From an uncultured Saprospirales bacterium (GTDB taxonomy: Bacteria; Bacteroidota; Bacteroidia; Chitinophagales; CAJXBJ01): a DNA stretch of 38,745 nucleotides. A model generated the notes under the pieces. The model saw nothing but the letters and a program-made list of their open reading frames with translations, ran no database searches and had not been told where the DNA came from. Of this stretch, positions 1 to 9,961 are shown in pieces. The stretch lies in assembly GCA_913050195.1 (NCBI GenBank), contig CAJXBJ010000007.1, positions 1 through 38,745 of the forward strand. The letters run 5' to 3'. The position numbers and the translations under genes were made by a program. Numbering within the stretch: position 1 is the stretch's first letter; the number at the start of each line of letters is the position of its first letter.

Positions 1-59
1 TTTATTGTTGCTACAATAGCAAACAATTCCATTAATGCTCTTAGTAACTTACCACTCAT
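1..59 (-). CDS. N-terminus of a divergently transcribed protein, truncated by the window edge (MSGKLLRALMELFAIVATI...)
   Basis: Open frame on the minus strand from ATG at 59-57 to the window edge; short intergenic gap to the + strand gene at 93. Confidence 0.5.
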   Translation of the reverse strand, partial: MSGKLLRALMELFAIVATI

Positions 60-92
60 TGTTCAATTTGACTTATATTTACTTGAGACAAA

Positions 93-3000
93 ATGATTGA
101 CTTCTTAATCAAATATAATGCAAAAAAAGGATTCATTCCATTTAGTTTTCTTCTTTTCTATATAGCAACCAGATTAATTTCTGTTCACTACTTTGATATT
201 GATCAGAAAAAAATAGAGCTTGTTAAAGAATGTCAACAAAATTTGTTGATTCAAGAAAAAGAGATTCTAAGCTTTTTAGAGCCTATAAAGGATCTGACAA
301 AAGTAACTTCAGCAGAATCTGGGATGCTTAAAAATCCTTTTTTCGTTTTTAAAGGAGATAGTTTAATTCACTACAATAATCATAAGGCTTTTCTAGATAA
401 ATCATTATTTGATTTAGAGAAAAATAACTTTCAATTATGGCTAGGTAGAAATGGATATTATAGTGCATATAGAAAAGATGTTGAAGATCACATTGCTATT
501 GTGCTTATCCCAATACAGAGAAGGTATAGCATTAAGAATCAATACTTTTATTCAAAGCTTGTTTTAAATAAAAGAGCTAATGCAGAAGTAAATATTTGTT
601 TGGATAAGGACGTAAAGCATAAGATATATAATGGTAAAGGCAGTTTTTTATTTGGTGTTGATAATATCGTATTTAAAGATGCGGATGCGTGGTGGGAACA
701 TCTAAGCTTACTATTTGCTGTATTATTTTTAATAAGCATCCTCTGGTTGTTTTACTCAACCCTCAAATACTTGGATCAAAAAAAATATAATTATTGGATA
801 ATATTTTCACTTATTATTCTCTTAATTCCGCTAAGGTTTGTGTGTGTTTATTTTAAATTCCCAATAGTATTTTATGAGTTAGAACTATTTGGTCCAGGCT
901 ATTTTGCTTCTTCATTTTTGTGGCCTTCTTTAGGCGATGCATTTATTAATATTACTTTATTGATTTTTATTTTTTGGATAGTATTTAGGCTATTTGGTTC
1001 CTATTTATTTGAAAAGTTTACTAGTGCTAAGTTCTTGTTATTTCTAATATTCTTTTTTGTATCGTTTGAGTGGTTGTCTTTTTTTGTTAGTAGTCTAATA
1101 TTAGATTCAAACATTGATTTTAGCATAAATAACTTTTTTGAATTTGACGTAATTAATGTCTTTTTAATTTTCACACTTTCAGTTACTATAATTCTATACT
1201 ATCTCTTTTATAAGCAGATGGAGTGCATAATGGAAAAAGCTGTAAAGGAGCAAAAATATCTGCTTCTTATCATTAGTGTTTTTGGCTTTTTGTGGGTAAT
1301 TGGAGCACACTATGTTAAGAATGTGGAATATAGCTTTGAACCTAGTTTTATGACTTATGTAAAGCTTTTTCCTGGCTTAGGAGCACTGTTCTTAATTTAT
1401 AACACATTCTATATAAAGCGATTTAGTTTTATTAATAAAGCCTTTTATTTTATTAGCTTTTTTTCTGTCTTTTTTTCATTAGTGATTTTACATGCCAAGT
1501 CCCTCAAAAATGAAGATCAAAAATCATTGACTATTCAGAAAATTGCTGAAGGAAGAAATCCCTTGTTAGAATATCAGATACAGGAGGCATTAAGCAGGAT
1601 ACAAGAAAATGATCCTTTGTTTGACGATTACATGAGTACTAGCTTGAAGTTTGATGATTTATTAATTTATCTAAATAAAGAGTATAACAAAGATGCAATG
1701 TCTTCTCTTGTGTTTGAGGGGATTAATATTGACTCAGATCTTGATTTTATGTCACAGATGGATACAATTTCATTTGAGGAACATAGGTTGTTCTGGGGAC
1801 GAGATTCAAACCTTTTATCTACTTATATTGTTGAGATTAAACCTTCTAATTATGATGCCAACCTTTATTTAAAGCTAAGGTCTAAAGAGGTGAATCGGGC
1901 AAAAAGCTTGCTTCAGTGGGTTGAAAATAAATCTAGATTAGAAATAAATCACAAATTAAGTCAATATAGTTATGCCTTATATTATGAAGGAAGGCTGAAA
2001 AAAACCTATGGTGATATTAATATGCCTAAGGTTCTTAATGTGAATGATTTAAAGGTAGGTTATGAGCGTTATTTTAACTGGAATAATAAAGCATTTCTAT
2101 GTTATCAAATAAGTGAATCTCATGCTGTTGTTTTTTATTCAGACAAATATGGGTTTAAGGATCTCGTGTCTGTTTTTTCATATCTATTTAGTTTTCTGTT
2201 TTTTGAATCCGTTCTGCTATTTATCCTACTGTATATTATTTTTTATATTCTTTTTAAAGGACAATTTCTAAAGTTTGACTTTCCAAGGATGAACTTATTG
2301 TTGCGCAATAAGATTCATTTTCTATCTATAACTGTTTTAATGATGTCCTTTATTTTAGTTGGATGGAATACTATGCTTAATGTTCAAAAAGAGTTTGAGA
2401 AATACCATCAAAAAAGGATGGACCGAAAAGTGGGTTCATTAATGCGCTATTTATCTTTTATTCAAGAGGAGATTTCAGTTGATTTGAATGTTAGTGAAAT
2501 AGCGAAAACTATGAATCAATTATCTAAGGCTAACGCAATAAATATTAATCTTTTTAACAAGAATGGTAAGTTAATTTATACATCTCAAAATGAGGTGTAT
2601 ACGAAAGGTTTAGTTGGTAAAAGAATGCCGGCAAATATAAATACACACTTTGAGCAAAGTTCAGATCAGCGATATATAGTTAAAGAGGCTATAGGCGCAT
2701 ATCAGTTTTACTCTGCTTATTTTCCATTGTTTAATTCGATAAATCAGAGAATAGGAATGGTGAATGTGCCTTATTATGCAAGTATGAAAGAAAAAGAATC
2801 AGAAGTTAGTTCATTGTTATTGAATTTAAATAATCTTTATGTGGTGTTGTTCTTTGGCATTTCTTTATTGACCTCTTTTTTTACTTATCGAATTTCCCAA
2901 TCCTTGACTATGATTAATAATAATTTAAAGGAGTTTAAGATTGGAAAGAAAAATCCTCGCATAGAATGGTCATCAAATGATGAGATAGGAGCTCTAGTAA

Positions 3001-3737
3001 AAGAGTATAATAAAATGTCTAAAAAGCTTGAGAAAAGTGTTCAGCAATTAGCAAAGTCAGAACGTGAATCAGCTTGGCGAGAAATGGCGCGTCAAATTGC
3101 TCACGAGATAAAGAACCCTTTAACTCCAATGAAGTTGAGTATACAGCATTTAAGTAGAGCTGTTAAGGATGAAGATGCTGATATTGATGCATTGCTAAAA
3201 AAAGTGTCAAGGACAATGATAGAGCAAATAGATCATCTGTCCCATATTGCTTCTGAATTTTCTTCCTTTGCGCGTATGCCTCAGGCTAATAATGAACTTT
3301 TAAATTTAGCCAAGGAATGTGAGACCCTAATTACTTTATTTGAAAAAGATGTTAAAATAGAACTAGATATTCAAACAACAGGAGACTTTCCTGCTGTTTA
3401 TATGGATAAGAGTTATCTAATAAGGGTTCTAACGAACCTTTTAAAAAATGCATTGCAAGCGGTAGAGGAGAAGGAAAATCCTATTATTGAAGTGACATTA
3501 ACAGAAACCGAAAGCACTTATTTGATTAATGTAAAAGATAATGGAGTAGGAGTCGAAGAAGGAATGAAGGAGAAAATATTTGAGCCTAATTTTACAACTA
3601 AAAGTTCTGGGACAGGATTAGGGTTAGCTATGTGTAGAAGTATAGTTTTAAGTTGTGATGGAGATATCTATTTAGATGAATTGTATGAAGAAGGTGCTAG
3701 CTTTTTCGTGGAGCTTCCAAAATATCGTGAAAAGTAA
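93..3737 (+). CDS. Large multi-transmembrane sensor histidine kinase, NtrY-like (HAMP + HisKA + HATPase)
   Basis: C-terminus has an H-box (REMARQIAHEIKNPLTPMKLSIQHLSR), N-box (LTNLLKNALQAV), G-boxes (DNGVGV, TGLGLAMCRSIV); long hydrophobic N-terminal half. Confidence 0.9.
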   Translation: MIDFLIKYNAKKGFIPFSFLLFYIATRLISVHYFDIDQKKIELVKECQQNLLIQEKEILSFLEPIKDLTKVTSAESGMLKNPFFVFKGDSLIHYNNHKAFLDKSLFDLEKNNFQLWLGRNGYYSAYRKDVEDHIAIVLIPIQRRYSIKNQYFYSKLVLNKRANAEVNICLDKDVKHKIYNGKGSFLFGVDNIVFKDADAWWEHLSLLFAVLFLISILWLFYSTLKYLDQKKYNYWIIFSLIILLIPLRFVCVYFKFPIVFYELELFGPGYFASSFLWPSLGDAFINITLLIFIFWIVFRLFGSYLFEKFTSAKFLLFLIFFFVSFEWLSFFVSSLILDSNIDFSINNFFEFDVINVFLIFTLSVTIILYYLFYKQMECIMEKAVKEQKYLLLIISVFGFLWVIGAHYVKNVEYSFEPSFMTYVKLFPGLGALFLIYNTFYIKRFSFINKAFYFISFFSVFFSLVILHAKSLKNEDQKSLTIQKIAEGRNPLLEYQIQEALSRIQENDPLFDDYMSTSLKFDDLLIYLNKEYNKDAMSSLVFEGINIDSDLDFMSQMDTISFEEHRLFWGRDSNLLSTYIVEIKPSNYDANLYLKLRSKEVNRAKSLLQWVENKSRLEINHKLSQYSYALYYEGRLKKTYGDINMPKVLNVNDLKVGYERYFNWNNKAFLCYQISESHAVVFYSDKYGFKDLVSVFSYLFSFLFFESVLLFILLYIIFYILFKGQFLKFDFPRMNLLLRNKIHFLSITVLMMSFILVGWNTMLNVQKEFEKYHQKRMDRKVGSLMRYLSFIQEEISVDLNVSEIAKTMNQLSKANAININLFNKNGKLIYTSQNEVYTKGLVGKRMPANINTHFEQSSDQRYIVKEAIGAYQFYSAYFPLFNSINQRIGMVNVPYYASMKEKESEVSSLLLNLNNLYVVLFFGISLLTSFFTYRISQSLTMINNNLKEFKIGKKNPRIEWSSNDEIGALVKEYNKMSKKLEKSVQQLAKSERESAWREMARQIAHEIKNPLTPMKLSIQHLSRAVKDEDADIDALLKKVSRTMIEQIDHLSHIASEFSSFARMPQANNELLNLAKECETLITLFEKDVKIELDIQTTGDFPAVYMDKSYLIRVLTNLLKNALQAVEEKENPIIEVTLTETESTYLINVKDNGVGVEEGMKEKIFEPNFTTKSSGTGLGLAMCRSIVLSCDGDIYLDELYEEGASFFVELPKYREK

Positions 3738-3784
3738 AGTATATTTTATAGATTTGCGGCATCTAATAATCAAATAATATTTCA

Positions 3785-4444
3785 ATGAAATTCTTTGTAG
3801 ACACAGCAAACCTTGAGGAGATAAAAGATGTTCAAGCGTTAGGTATATTGGATGGAGTAACAACCAATCCTAGTTTAATGGCGAAAGAAGGTATCGCCGG
3901 AGATGAGAATGTTTTAAAGCATTATAAGGATATTTGTGATATAGTTAGTGGAGATGTAAGTGCAGAGGTTATTTCTACAGAGTTCGATGGGATGATTGAG
4001 GAAGGTTTAAAGTTAGCTTCATTAGATCCAAAGATTGTGGTAAAAATCCCTATGATTTCTGAAGGAATTAAAGCAATTAAACATCTCACATCTCTAGGTA
4101 TTAAGACTAATTGTACCTTGGTTTTTTCAGCAGGCCAAGCAATTTTAGCTGCAAAAGCAGGGGCGACTTATATTTCTCCCTTTATAGGGCGTCTAGATGA
4201 TACAAATGTTGATGGTATCGGTTTAATTCATCAATTGACTTCTATTTTCCAAATCTATGGCTTTCAAACTCAAGTGTTGGCAGCATCTATTCGTAATTCC
4301 TTACATATTGTGCGTTGTGCTGAAGTTGGAGCTGATGTTGTGACATGTCCAGCCAAGACTATTCATGGCTTATTTAATCATCCATTGACGGATATAGGAT
4401 TAGAAAAGTTTTTAGCTGATCATGCCAAAATGAATAAGTCCTAA
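3785..4444 (+). CDS. fsa: Fructose-6-phosphate aldolase / transaldolase-like protein
   Basis: MKFFVDTANLEEIK...GVTTNPSLMAKEG...VVKIPM...NCTLVFSAGQAILAAKAGATYISPFIGRLDD are signature segments of the small transaldolase family. Confidence 0.92.
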   Translation: MKFFVDTANLEEIKDVQALGILDGVTTNPSLMAKEGIAGDENVLKHYKDICDIVSGDVSAEVISTEFDGMIEEGLKLASLDPKIVVKIPMISEGIKAIKHLTSLGIKTNCTLVFSAGQAILAAKAGATYISPFIGRLDDTNVDGIGLIHQLTSIFQIYGFQTQVLAASIRNSLHIVRCAEVGADVVTCPAKTIHGLFNHPLTDIGLEKFLADHAKMNKS

Positions 4445-4474
4445 TAACTTCCCTTATTTAAGAATGATAAATAG

Positions 4475-4497
4475 AAAGGCCGTTAAGGCCTTTTTTT
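4475..4497 (+). terminator. Rho-independent terminator of the fsa gene
   Basis: AAAGGCC-GTTAA-GGCCTTT stem-loop, with the 3' arm running into TTTTTTT (4491-4497); overlaps the convergent secDF stop codon. Confidence 0.8.
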
Positions 4498-7400
4498 ATC
4501 TCTTATTTCCTGGTAAATCTACAACCGTTGGAGTAGCAATAAATATGGAAGAATAAGTACCTGATATTACTCCAATCAGTAATGCAAATGCAAACCCTCT
4601 AATAACCTCTCCACCTAAAATAAAAAGGACTAATACTACAAAAAGAGTGGTAATAGATGTCATTAGTGTTCGACTAAGCGTTCTGTTAACCGCAGCATTA
4701 ATTACAGATTTAAATTCTGAGGTTTTGTGATCTTGTAAATATTCTCTAATACGGTCAAAAATAACTACCGTATCGTTTATTGAATAACCAATTATAGTTA
4801 ATAATGCGGCTATAAAAGCTTGATCAATTTCTAATGAAAAGGGTAATAAATTCTTGAATATTGAGAATAGGGATAATACTATAAATACATCATGGATAAC
4901 CGCAATTACTGCACCAGCACCATATTGCCAGCTAAATCTAAATAAGATATATAAAAAGATAATCGCTAGGCCAAAAATAGTTGCATAAGTTGCACTTCTT
5001 TGAAAGTCATCGGCAATGGTTGGTCCAACCATTGTTGATTGTAGTAATCCTCTTTCTTTGTTTTGGTCATCATTGAAAAATTCTGCAGATGAAATTTCAC
5101 TAGCAAAATTTGACTGTAGACCTTCATAAAGTTTTGATTTAATAGTCTCATCAGCCGCTGCCGAATTATCTTCAACTAAGTATGATGTTGTTACTTTGAT
5201 TTGATTATTTTCTCCAAAGGTTTTTACAACAGGAGCTTTGCCATCAAATTGTATCTTTAAGTTCTCGCTAATAGCATCCGTAGCAACATCCTGATCAAAC
5301 TTTACAATGTATGAGCGCCCTCCGTTAAAGTCAACGCCTAATTCAAAACCCTTTGAAGTCATGGAAAAAATTCCTGCGCCAATTATTAAGGCTGAAATAA
5401 CATAGCTCATTTTACGTTTTGTTACAAAGTCTATATTGAAATCAACAAACCATTTAGCCGTAGATTTAGATTGAAACTCAATGGCTTTCTCAGCATCCAA
5501 TAAATGCTCTAGAATTACTCGTGTTATTAATACAGCCGTTAAATAGGCCATTAGTATACCAACTAAAAGTACAGTTGCAAAGCCTTTAATTGGTCCACTA
5601 CCAAATATAAACAGTATTATTCCAGTAAATAGTGTTGTTAGGTTTGCATCAATAATTGCTGAATAGGATTGATTAAACCCTTGGCGAATTGAAGCTTTAA
5701 TGCTCTCACCGTTTCTTAATTCTTCACGAATTCTTTCAAAAATAATGACATTTGCATCTACACTCATTCCAATCGTTAATACTAAACCAGCAATACCTGG
5801 CAAGGTTAGTGTTGCATTAAAAGCAGCAAGAACACCTAAAATGAAAAAGATATTAATTAAAAGAGCAATATCTGAAATAGCACCACCTTTATTATAATAA
5901 AAGAACATAAATACTAGAACCAAAGCTAGACCAATAAGCAATGACATTAATCCAGCATTAATACTAGCTTTACCTAGGGAAGGGCCAACTATGTTTTCTT
6001 CAATAATCATTGTTTTAGCTGGAAGTCTTCCGTTTTTTAAAATAAGAATTAAATCATTTGCCTCACTTGTGGTGAACCTTCCAGTAATTGAAGAAATGCC
6101 ATTAGGTATTTCTTCTTGCACTGTAGGTGCTGAATATACTCGACCATCCAAAACTATGGCGATACACTCCTTATTGTTGGGGTCTTTGCTTGCAATAGCC
6201 GTTACTCTTCGCCATTTCTTAGCTCCTTCGGCATTCATAACCATCTGAATTCCGGCATTGCCATTTTCATAAATTATTTCTACATCAGTAATAACATCCC
6301 CATCAAGTGCTGGTTTTCTATTGCTTTTTAACTTAATAGCATGTAGTGATAAAATTCCATCTTCACTAGGCTTAGCGCCCCATAAAAGTTTAATGTTGCG
6401 TGGTAGTAGGGCTTGAGCTTCTTTGGATGAAATATATGAATTTACAATACTGGTGTCTTTTAGCTTAGCTCTTCCAACCACAGAGCCTGGGAAAATTTGA
6501 TTGTTTTGTCCAATGCTTGGGTATAGGTAAGTGAAAAGGCTTGGTGCACTAGGTCCCTCTTTTGTTTCTAATGAGTCTTCAATTTCTTCAAAGTCAGCAA
6601 GTAAGGCATCGTCATTATTTATATCAGCTGTGTCTATATTGTTAGTGATAATCTCATCAGAGATTTCTTCTTCCTTTGCTTCATTGTTTGATGCAGTATC
6701 TAAGCCTAAGCTAATTTGATTTTTCTTTAAAATGCTTTGATCTAAGCTTGCCAAATTATTAATCACCTCTTTATTGTCATAACAGTTCCAGAACTCTAAT
6801 TTTGCTGAAGACTGTAATATTCTTTTGATTTTTTCTGGATTATCAATTCCAGCAAGTTCAATGTAAATACGGTCTGATCCTGGTGCTCTATAAATATTAG
6901 GTTGTATGACACCAAATTTATCAATACGCGTTTTGATTACATTCTCTGTGTTGGCAATAGCATCTGAGCTTTCTTTTCTTAAATAACCCAATACCGCAGC
7001 ATTATCAGAATTTGGATTGATTTCATCATGATTGTCTCTAGTTGTAAATAAACGAGCCATAGGAATTTCACTATTAACTTCTTCCCAAACTAATCCAAAT
7101 AGGCTCAGGTAATCTTCTCCAGAGCTTCTCTGTCTTAAATTAGTTTCAACTATAGCTTTATTTAGAGCTGTACTTCTTGCGTCATTAGAAAGAGTCTTGA
7201 TTACATCTACCAATGAAACTTGGAGTGTTAAGCTCATGCCTCCTTGAAGGTCTAAGCCAAGATTTAGCTTGGTTTCTCTACATTGTTTATAGGTGTTGCC
7301 GAAAAAGGAAATAGGTCCCAAATAGATTTTTTCATTTGCCATAGAATCTAAGTAAAAGTGCTTTGCACCTTTAATTAGAAGTCTGACTGAGTCTAAGTTC

Positions 7401-7552
7401 TTACCATCCTTTAAAGCTTCTGAATATTTGTTTTCTGCAAAGCTTACTGCCTCCTTTTCAACCTGTGAACACAAATAAGTATTCACGACATAATACATAC
7501 ATACCAACCCTAGAACAATTGATAAAAATTTAATAAGCCCTCTTCCTTGCAT
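4496..7552 (-). CDS. secDF: Fused protein translocase subunit SecDF
   Basis: GLDLQGGMSLTLQV, ...IGMSVDANVIIFERIREE, ...ELGVDFNGGRSYIVKF, ...GYSINDTVVIFDRIRE. Start placed at ATG 7552 (MQGRGLIKF) because the track's TTG at 7588 lies inside a TATATTTG promoter box. Confidence 0.93.
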   Translation of the reverse strand: MQGRGLIKFLSIVLGLVCMYYVVNTYLCSQVEKEAVSFAENKYSEALKDGKNLDSVRLLIKGAKHFYLDSMANEKIYLGPISFFGNTYKQCRETKLNLGLDLQGGMSLTLQVSLVDVIKTLSNDARSTALNKAIVETNLRQRSSGEDYLSLFGLVWEEVNSEIPMARLFTTRDNHDEINPNSDNAAVLGYLRKESSDAIANTENVIKTRIDKFGVIQPNIYRAPGSDRIYIELAGIDNPEKIKRILQSSAKLEFWNCYDNKEVINNLASLDQSILKKNQISLGLDTASNNEAKEEEISDEIITNNIDTADINNDDALLADFEEIEDSLETKEGPSAPSLFTYLYPSIGQNNQIFPGSVVGRAKLKDTSIVNSYISSKEAQALLPRNIKLLWGAKPSEDGILSLHAIKLKSNRKPALDGDVITDVEIIYENGNAGIQMVMNAEGAKKWRRVTAIASKDPNNKECIAIVLDGRVYSAPTVQEEIPNGISSITGRFTTSEANDLILILKNGRLPAKTMIIEENIVGPSLGKASINAGLMSLLIGLALVLVFMFFYYNKGGAISDIALLINIFFILGVLAAFNATLTLPGIAGLVLTIGMSVDANVIIFERIREELRNGESIKASIRQGFNQSYSAIIDANLTTLFTGIILFIFGSGPIKGFATVLLVGILMAYLTAVLITRVILEHLLDAEKAIEFQSKSTAKWFVDFNIDFVTKRKMSYVISALIIGAGIFSMTSKGFELGVDFNGGRSYIVKFDQDVATDAISENLKIQFDGKAPVVKTFGENNQIKVTTSYLVEDNSAAADETIKSKLYEGLQSNFASEISSAEFFNDDQNKERGLLQSTMVGPTIADDFQRSATYATIFGLAIIFLYILFRFSWQYGAGAVIAVIHDVFIVLSLFSIFKNLLPFSLEIDQAFIAALLTIIGYSINDTVVIFDRIREYLQDHKTSEFKSVINAAVNRTLSRTLMTSITTLFVVLVLFILGGEVIRGFAFALLIGVISGTYSSIFIATPTVVDLPGNKR

Positions 7553-7585
7553 GCTTTTTTTGTTTTTGCGTAAAAATATAAGGCG

Positions 7586-7593
7586 CAAATATA
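7586..7593 (-). promoter_or_regulatory. Putative Bacteroidetes -7 box (TATATTTG) for secDF
   Basis: Exact match to TAnnTTTG about 34 nt upstream of the preferred ATG; no clear -33 TTG at standard spacing. Confidence 0.5.
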
Positions 7594-7611
7594 AGTAATA
7601 TTTGATTAAAA

Positions 7612-9957
7612 TTACCTAGCCTTTTTGAGCAATTTATGCAGGCTTTTTTGGCCGTTTTCAGTGCTTATTATTAGATGATATAAGCCTTGCCCTGTTTTAT
7701 TGCTAATAGTGATTTTTTCACCTGAATAGAAGTGGCCAGATTGAATGTTTTGCCCCTGATTATTTAATATTTGATATTCTCCTTCAGCAAAGTCATTCAA
7801 TTTTATATAAATGAAGTCTTCAAATAAAGAAGGGAAGACCTTACTGAATGGCCTTCTATCTGAATCTATATAATTTGGAGCAGAGGTTGTTGTTAGATAA
7901 ATATGATCTATAGCTGCTTCAACTAGATGGCCTGGATTTATATCAGCTGCTGAGAAATAAATTTGCATTTGATTATTAAAGGATACGGTATTGTCTAAAG
8001 AAAGACTCATTGATGTCCAATCCAATGTTTCTAGAGAGGTATTAAAAATCTCAAAAGAATCAATCCCATTATAAATACCAACTGTAAAGAAATCATTGGG
8101 TGGCGAACCTTGGCCTCCCGTATTTCTAAACCAATAATGAAAGTTAAGACTTGCACTTGATATTTGACTTAGATCAAAAATGGGAGAGCTAAGGTGCGTA
8201 TAGCCATTATCAATATCATCATCATAATAGTCTTGACCTTGATTTCCGGTATAATAAGCCATTTCCCCTAAGTCAAAATCCACATCTATATAGGGTTGCA
8301 TCACAGATCCCTGATACCAAGTACCATTAGCTTTTCCTAATTCCCAATGACCTGAGCTTGCTCCACCTGAAGTTGTCCATCCAAAATCTAAAACAAAATC
8401 GTCGTAATAAGCAGGGCTTAAATAATAGTCTTGAGAGAAATAATTGCTATCAACAAAAATGCTATCACCTATTGTTTGATAACCCCATTTTCCTGCATAT
8501 AAGTTATATTGACCTTTGAATACTCCATTTATTTCATAGGAGCCATCAGTTAAGCTATTTACTTGGTAAGAAAAAGTGTCATTTTTAATAGCTACTTGGG
8601 CCATGTTTATTCCAGTTTGACTCGAGGAATCTTTAATGTTTCCTGCATTTATGTAAGTGCTTAATGGATTTAGACTTACGTTTAATATTGTTAAGGAGTC
8701 ATTTTGTAATATTACATTGTTTTCTACATGCGTATCATAGCCAGCTTTACTAAATTGAATAGAGTATGTTCCTGCAGTTGCATAGCCAGCTTTATAATTG
8801 CCGCTAATTAAACTGTTTTTGGTGGTATTAGTGTTAAGTATTTCAACAGTTACTCCAGCTAATGGAGCATTATTCGCTTGATCAGTTATATTTCCCTCCA
8901 AATAACAAGCTTTAACAAAAGAACACTCCACTATAACTAATCCATTTTCAATATCCGTACAAAGTAATTTTTGAGAGGGCAAAAATGGATATGCCCCCCA
9001 GCTGCCATTGAATCCATCACCATCGTATTGTGGAGAGCTATCATAATAACCAACTTCTATCATATTATCAGGTCTTGAAATATCTACAATCGTTAATCCA
9101 TCTCTATAATGAGAATTAATAATATAATCGCCAAGTACATGTGTGTTGTGAGGTATTACACCTGCGCTTTGGCTTGAATAATACCGGTCTAACTCCTCTA
9201 TGTTATAGATATCGGATATATCATATGAAGTTATTGGAGCATTGCTTTTTTCTTCAGTCACAAATAAATATTTGCTATCATCAGATAGCCAGCAATTATG
9301 TGCAAAAGCAACGGGGGTTATTTGATTAACAAGTTCTATTGGGTTGGTTTTGTCAGAGACATCAATAACGGAAAAGTGCCCTTCTAATATATTAGCAGCC
9401 CAAAGTGTGTCGTTCCGAACATAGCCATCATGAATGTAATAATCATCAAATGTTCCAACATGAACTGGGTTCCATGGATCACTTAAGTCAAGAATTAAGC
9501 ATCCTCCATTTCCAACATTAGCTCCAAAAATATAAGCATAGCCATTATCTATATATAGGTTGTGTGCGCTTGATAAACCTAGGCTATCTCCATCCCAGTC
9601 ATAATGTTGTTCAGAATTTGGCAAATTATTTAAGTCTATAACAAGCAGCCCATCGCCACCTTCATTAGTTACATATGCATGGTTCTGATGTGTTTTAAGA
9701 TCTCTCCAAATAGTTTGAGGCCCTGGCATAAAAAATAGTTCTACTGGATTTGAGGGGGTGCTTATATCAACAATTGAAGTACCATCCAAAACACCAACTA
9801 AGGCATATTCATTACCATTACTATCTACATGAGCCCATACATCACTTAGGGTTTTGCCAGAATAGGATAATTGTCCTATTAATGTTGTATTAAGCGTATT
9901 TTGTGCTTGAATTAATGAGCTTGCTATCAACCAAATAATTAAGATGAATCTACACAT
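7612..9957 (-). CDS. Secreted choice-of-anchor-B-like (LVIVD repeat) protein with carboxypeptidase-regulatory-like domains and a T9SS C-terminal sorting domain
   Basis: Repeated xxVIDxSxPxNPxxV units; GxITDxxNNAPLAGVTVEI... Ig-like/regulatory segments; C-terminus VFPSLFEDFIYI...GEYQILNNQGQ...GQGLYHLIISTENGQKSLHKLLKKAR; N-terminal signal peptide. Confidence 0.85.
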   Translation of the reverse strand: MCRFILIIWLIASSLIQAQNTLNTTLIGQLSYSGKTLSDVWAHVDSNGNEYALVGVLDGTSIVDISTPSNPVELFFMPGPQTIWRDLKTHQNHAYVTNEGGDGLLVIDLNNLPNSEQHYDWDGDSLGLSSAHNLYIDNGYAYIFGANVGNGGCLILDLSDPWNPVHVGTFDDYYIHDGYVRNDTLWAANILEGHFSVIDVSDKTNPIELVNQITPVAFAHNCWLSDDSKYLFVTEEKSNAPITSYDISDIYNIEELDRYYSSQSAGVIPHNTHVLGDYIINSHYRDGLTIVDISRPDNMIEVGYYDSSPQYDGDGFNGSWGAYPFLPSQKLLCTDIENGLVIVECSFVKACYLEGNITDQANNAPLAGVTVEILNTNTTKNSLISGNYKAGYATAGTYSIQFSKAGYDTHVENNVILQNDSLTILNVSLNPLSTYINAGNIKDSSSQTGINMAQVAIKNDTFSYQVNSLTDGSYEINGVFKGQYNLYAGKWGYQTIGDSIFVDSNYFSQDYYLSPAYYDDFVLDFGWTTSGGASSGHWELGKANGTWYQGSVMQPYIDVDFDLGEMAYYTGNQGQDYYDDDIDNGYTHLSSPIFDLSQISSASLNFHYWFRNTGGQGSPPNDFFTVGIYNGIDSFEIFNTSLETLDWTSMSLSLDNTVSFNNQMQIYFSAADINPGHLVEAAIDHIYLTTTSAPNYIDSDRRPFSKVFPSLFEDFIYIKLNDFAEGEYQILNNQGQNIQSGHFYSGEKITISNKTGQGLYHLIISTENGQKSLHKLLKKAR

Positions 9958-9961
9958 GGAA

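Noticed and set aside
4966-6719. Several 60-85 aa ORFs in or opposite secDF
   Set aside because: Overlap strongly conserved SecDF coding in other frames; no independent support
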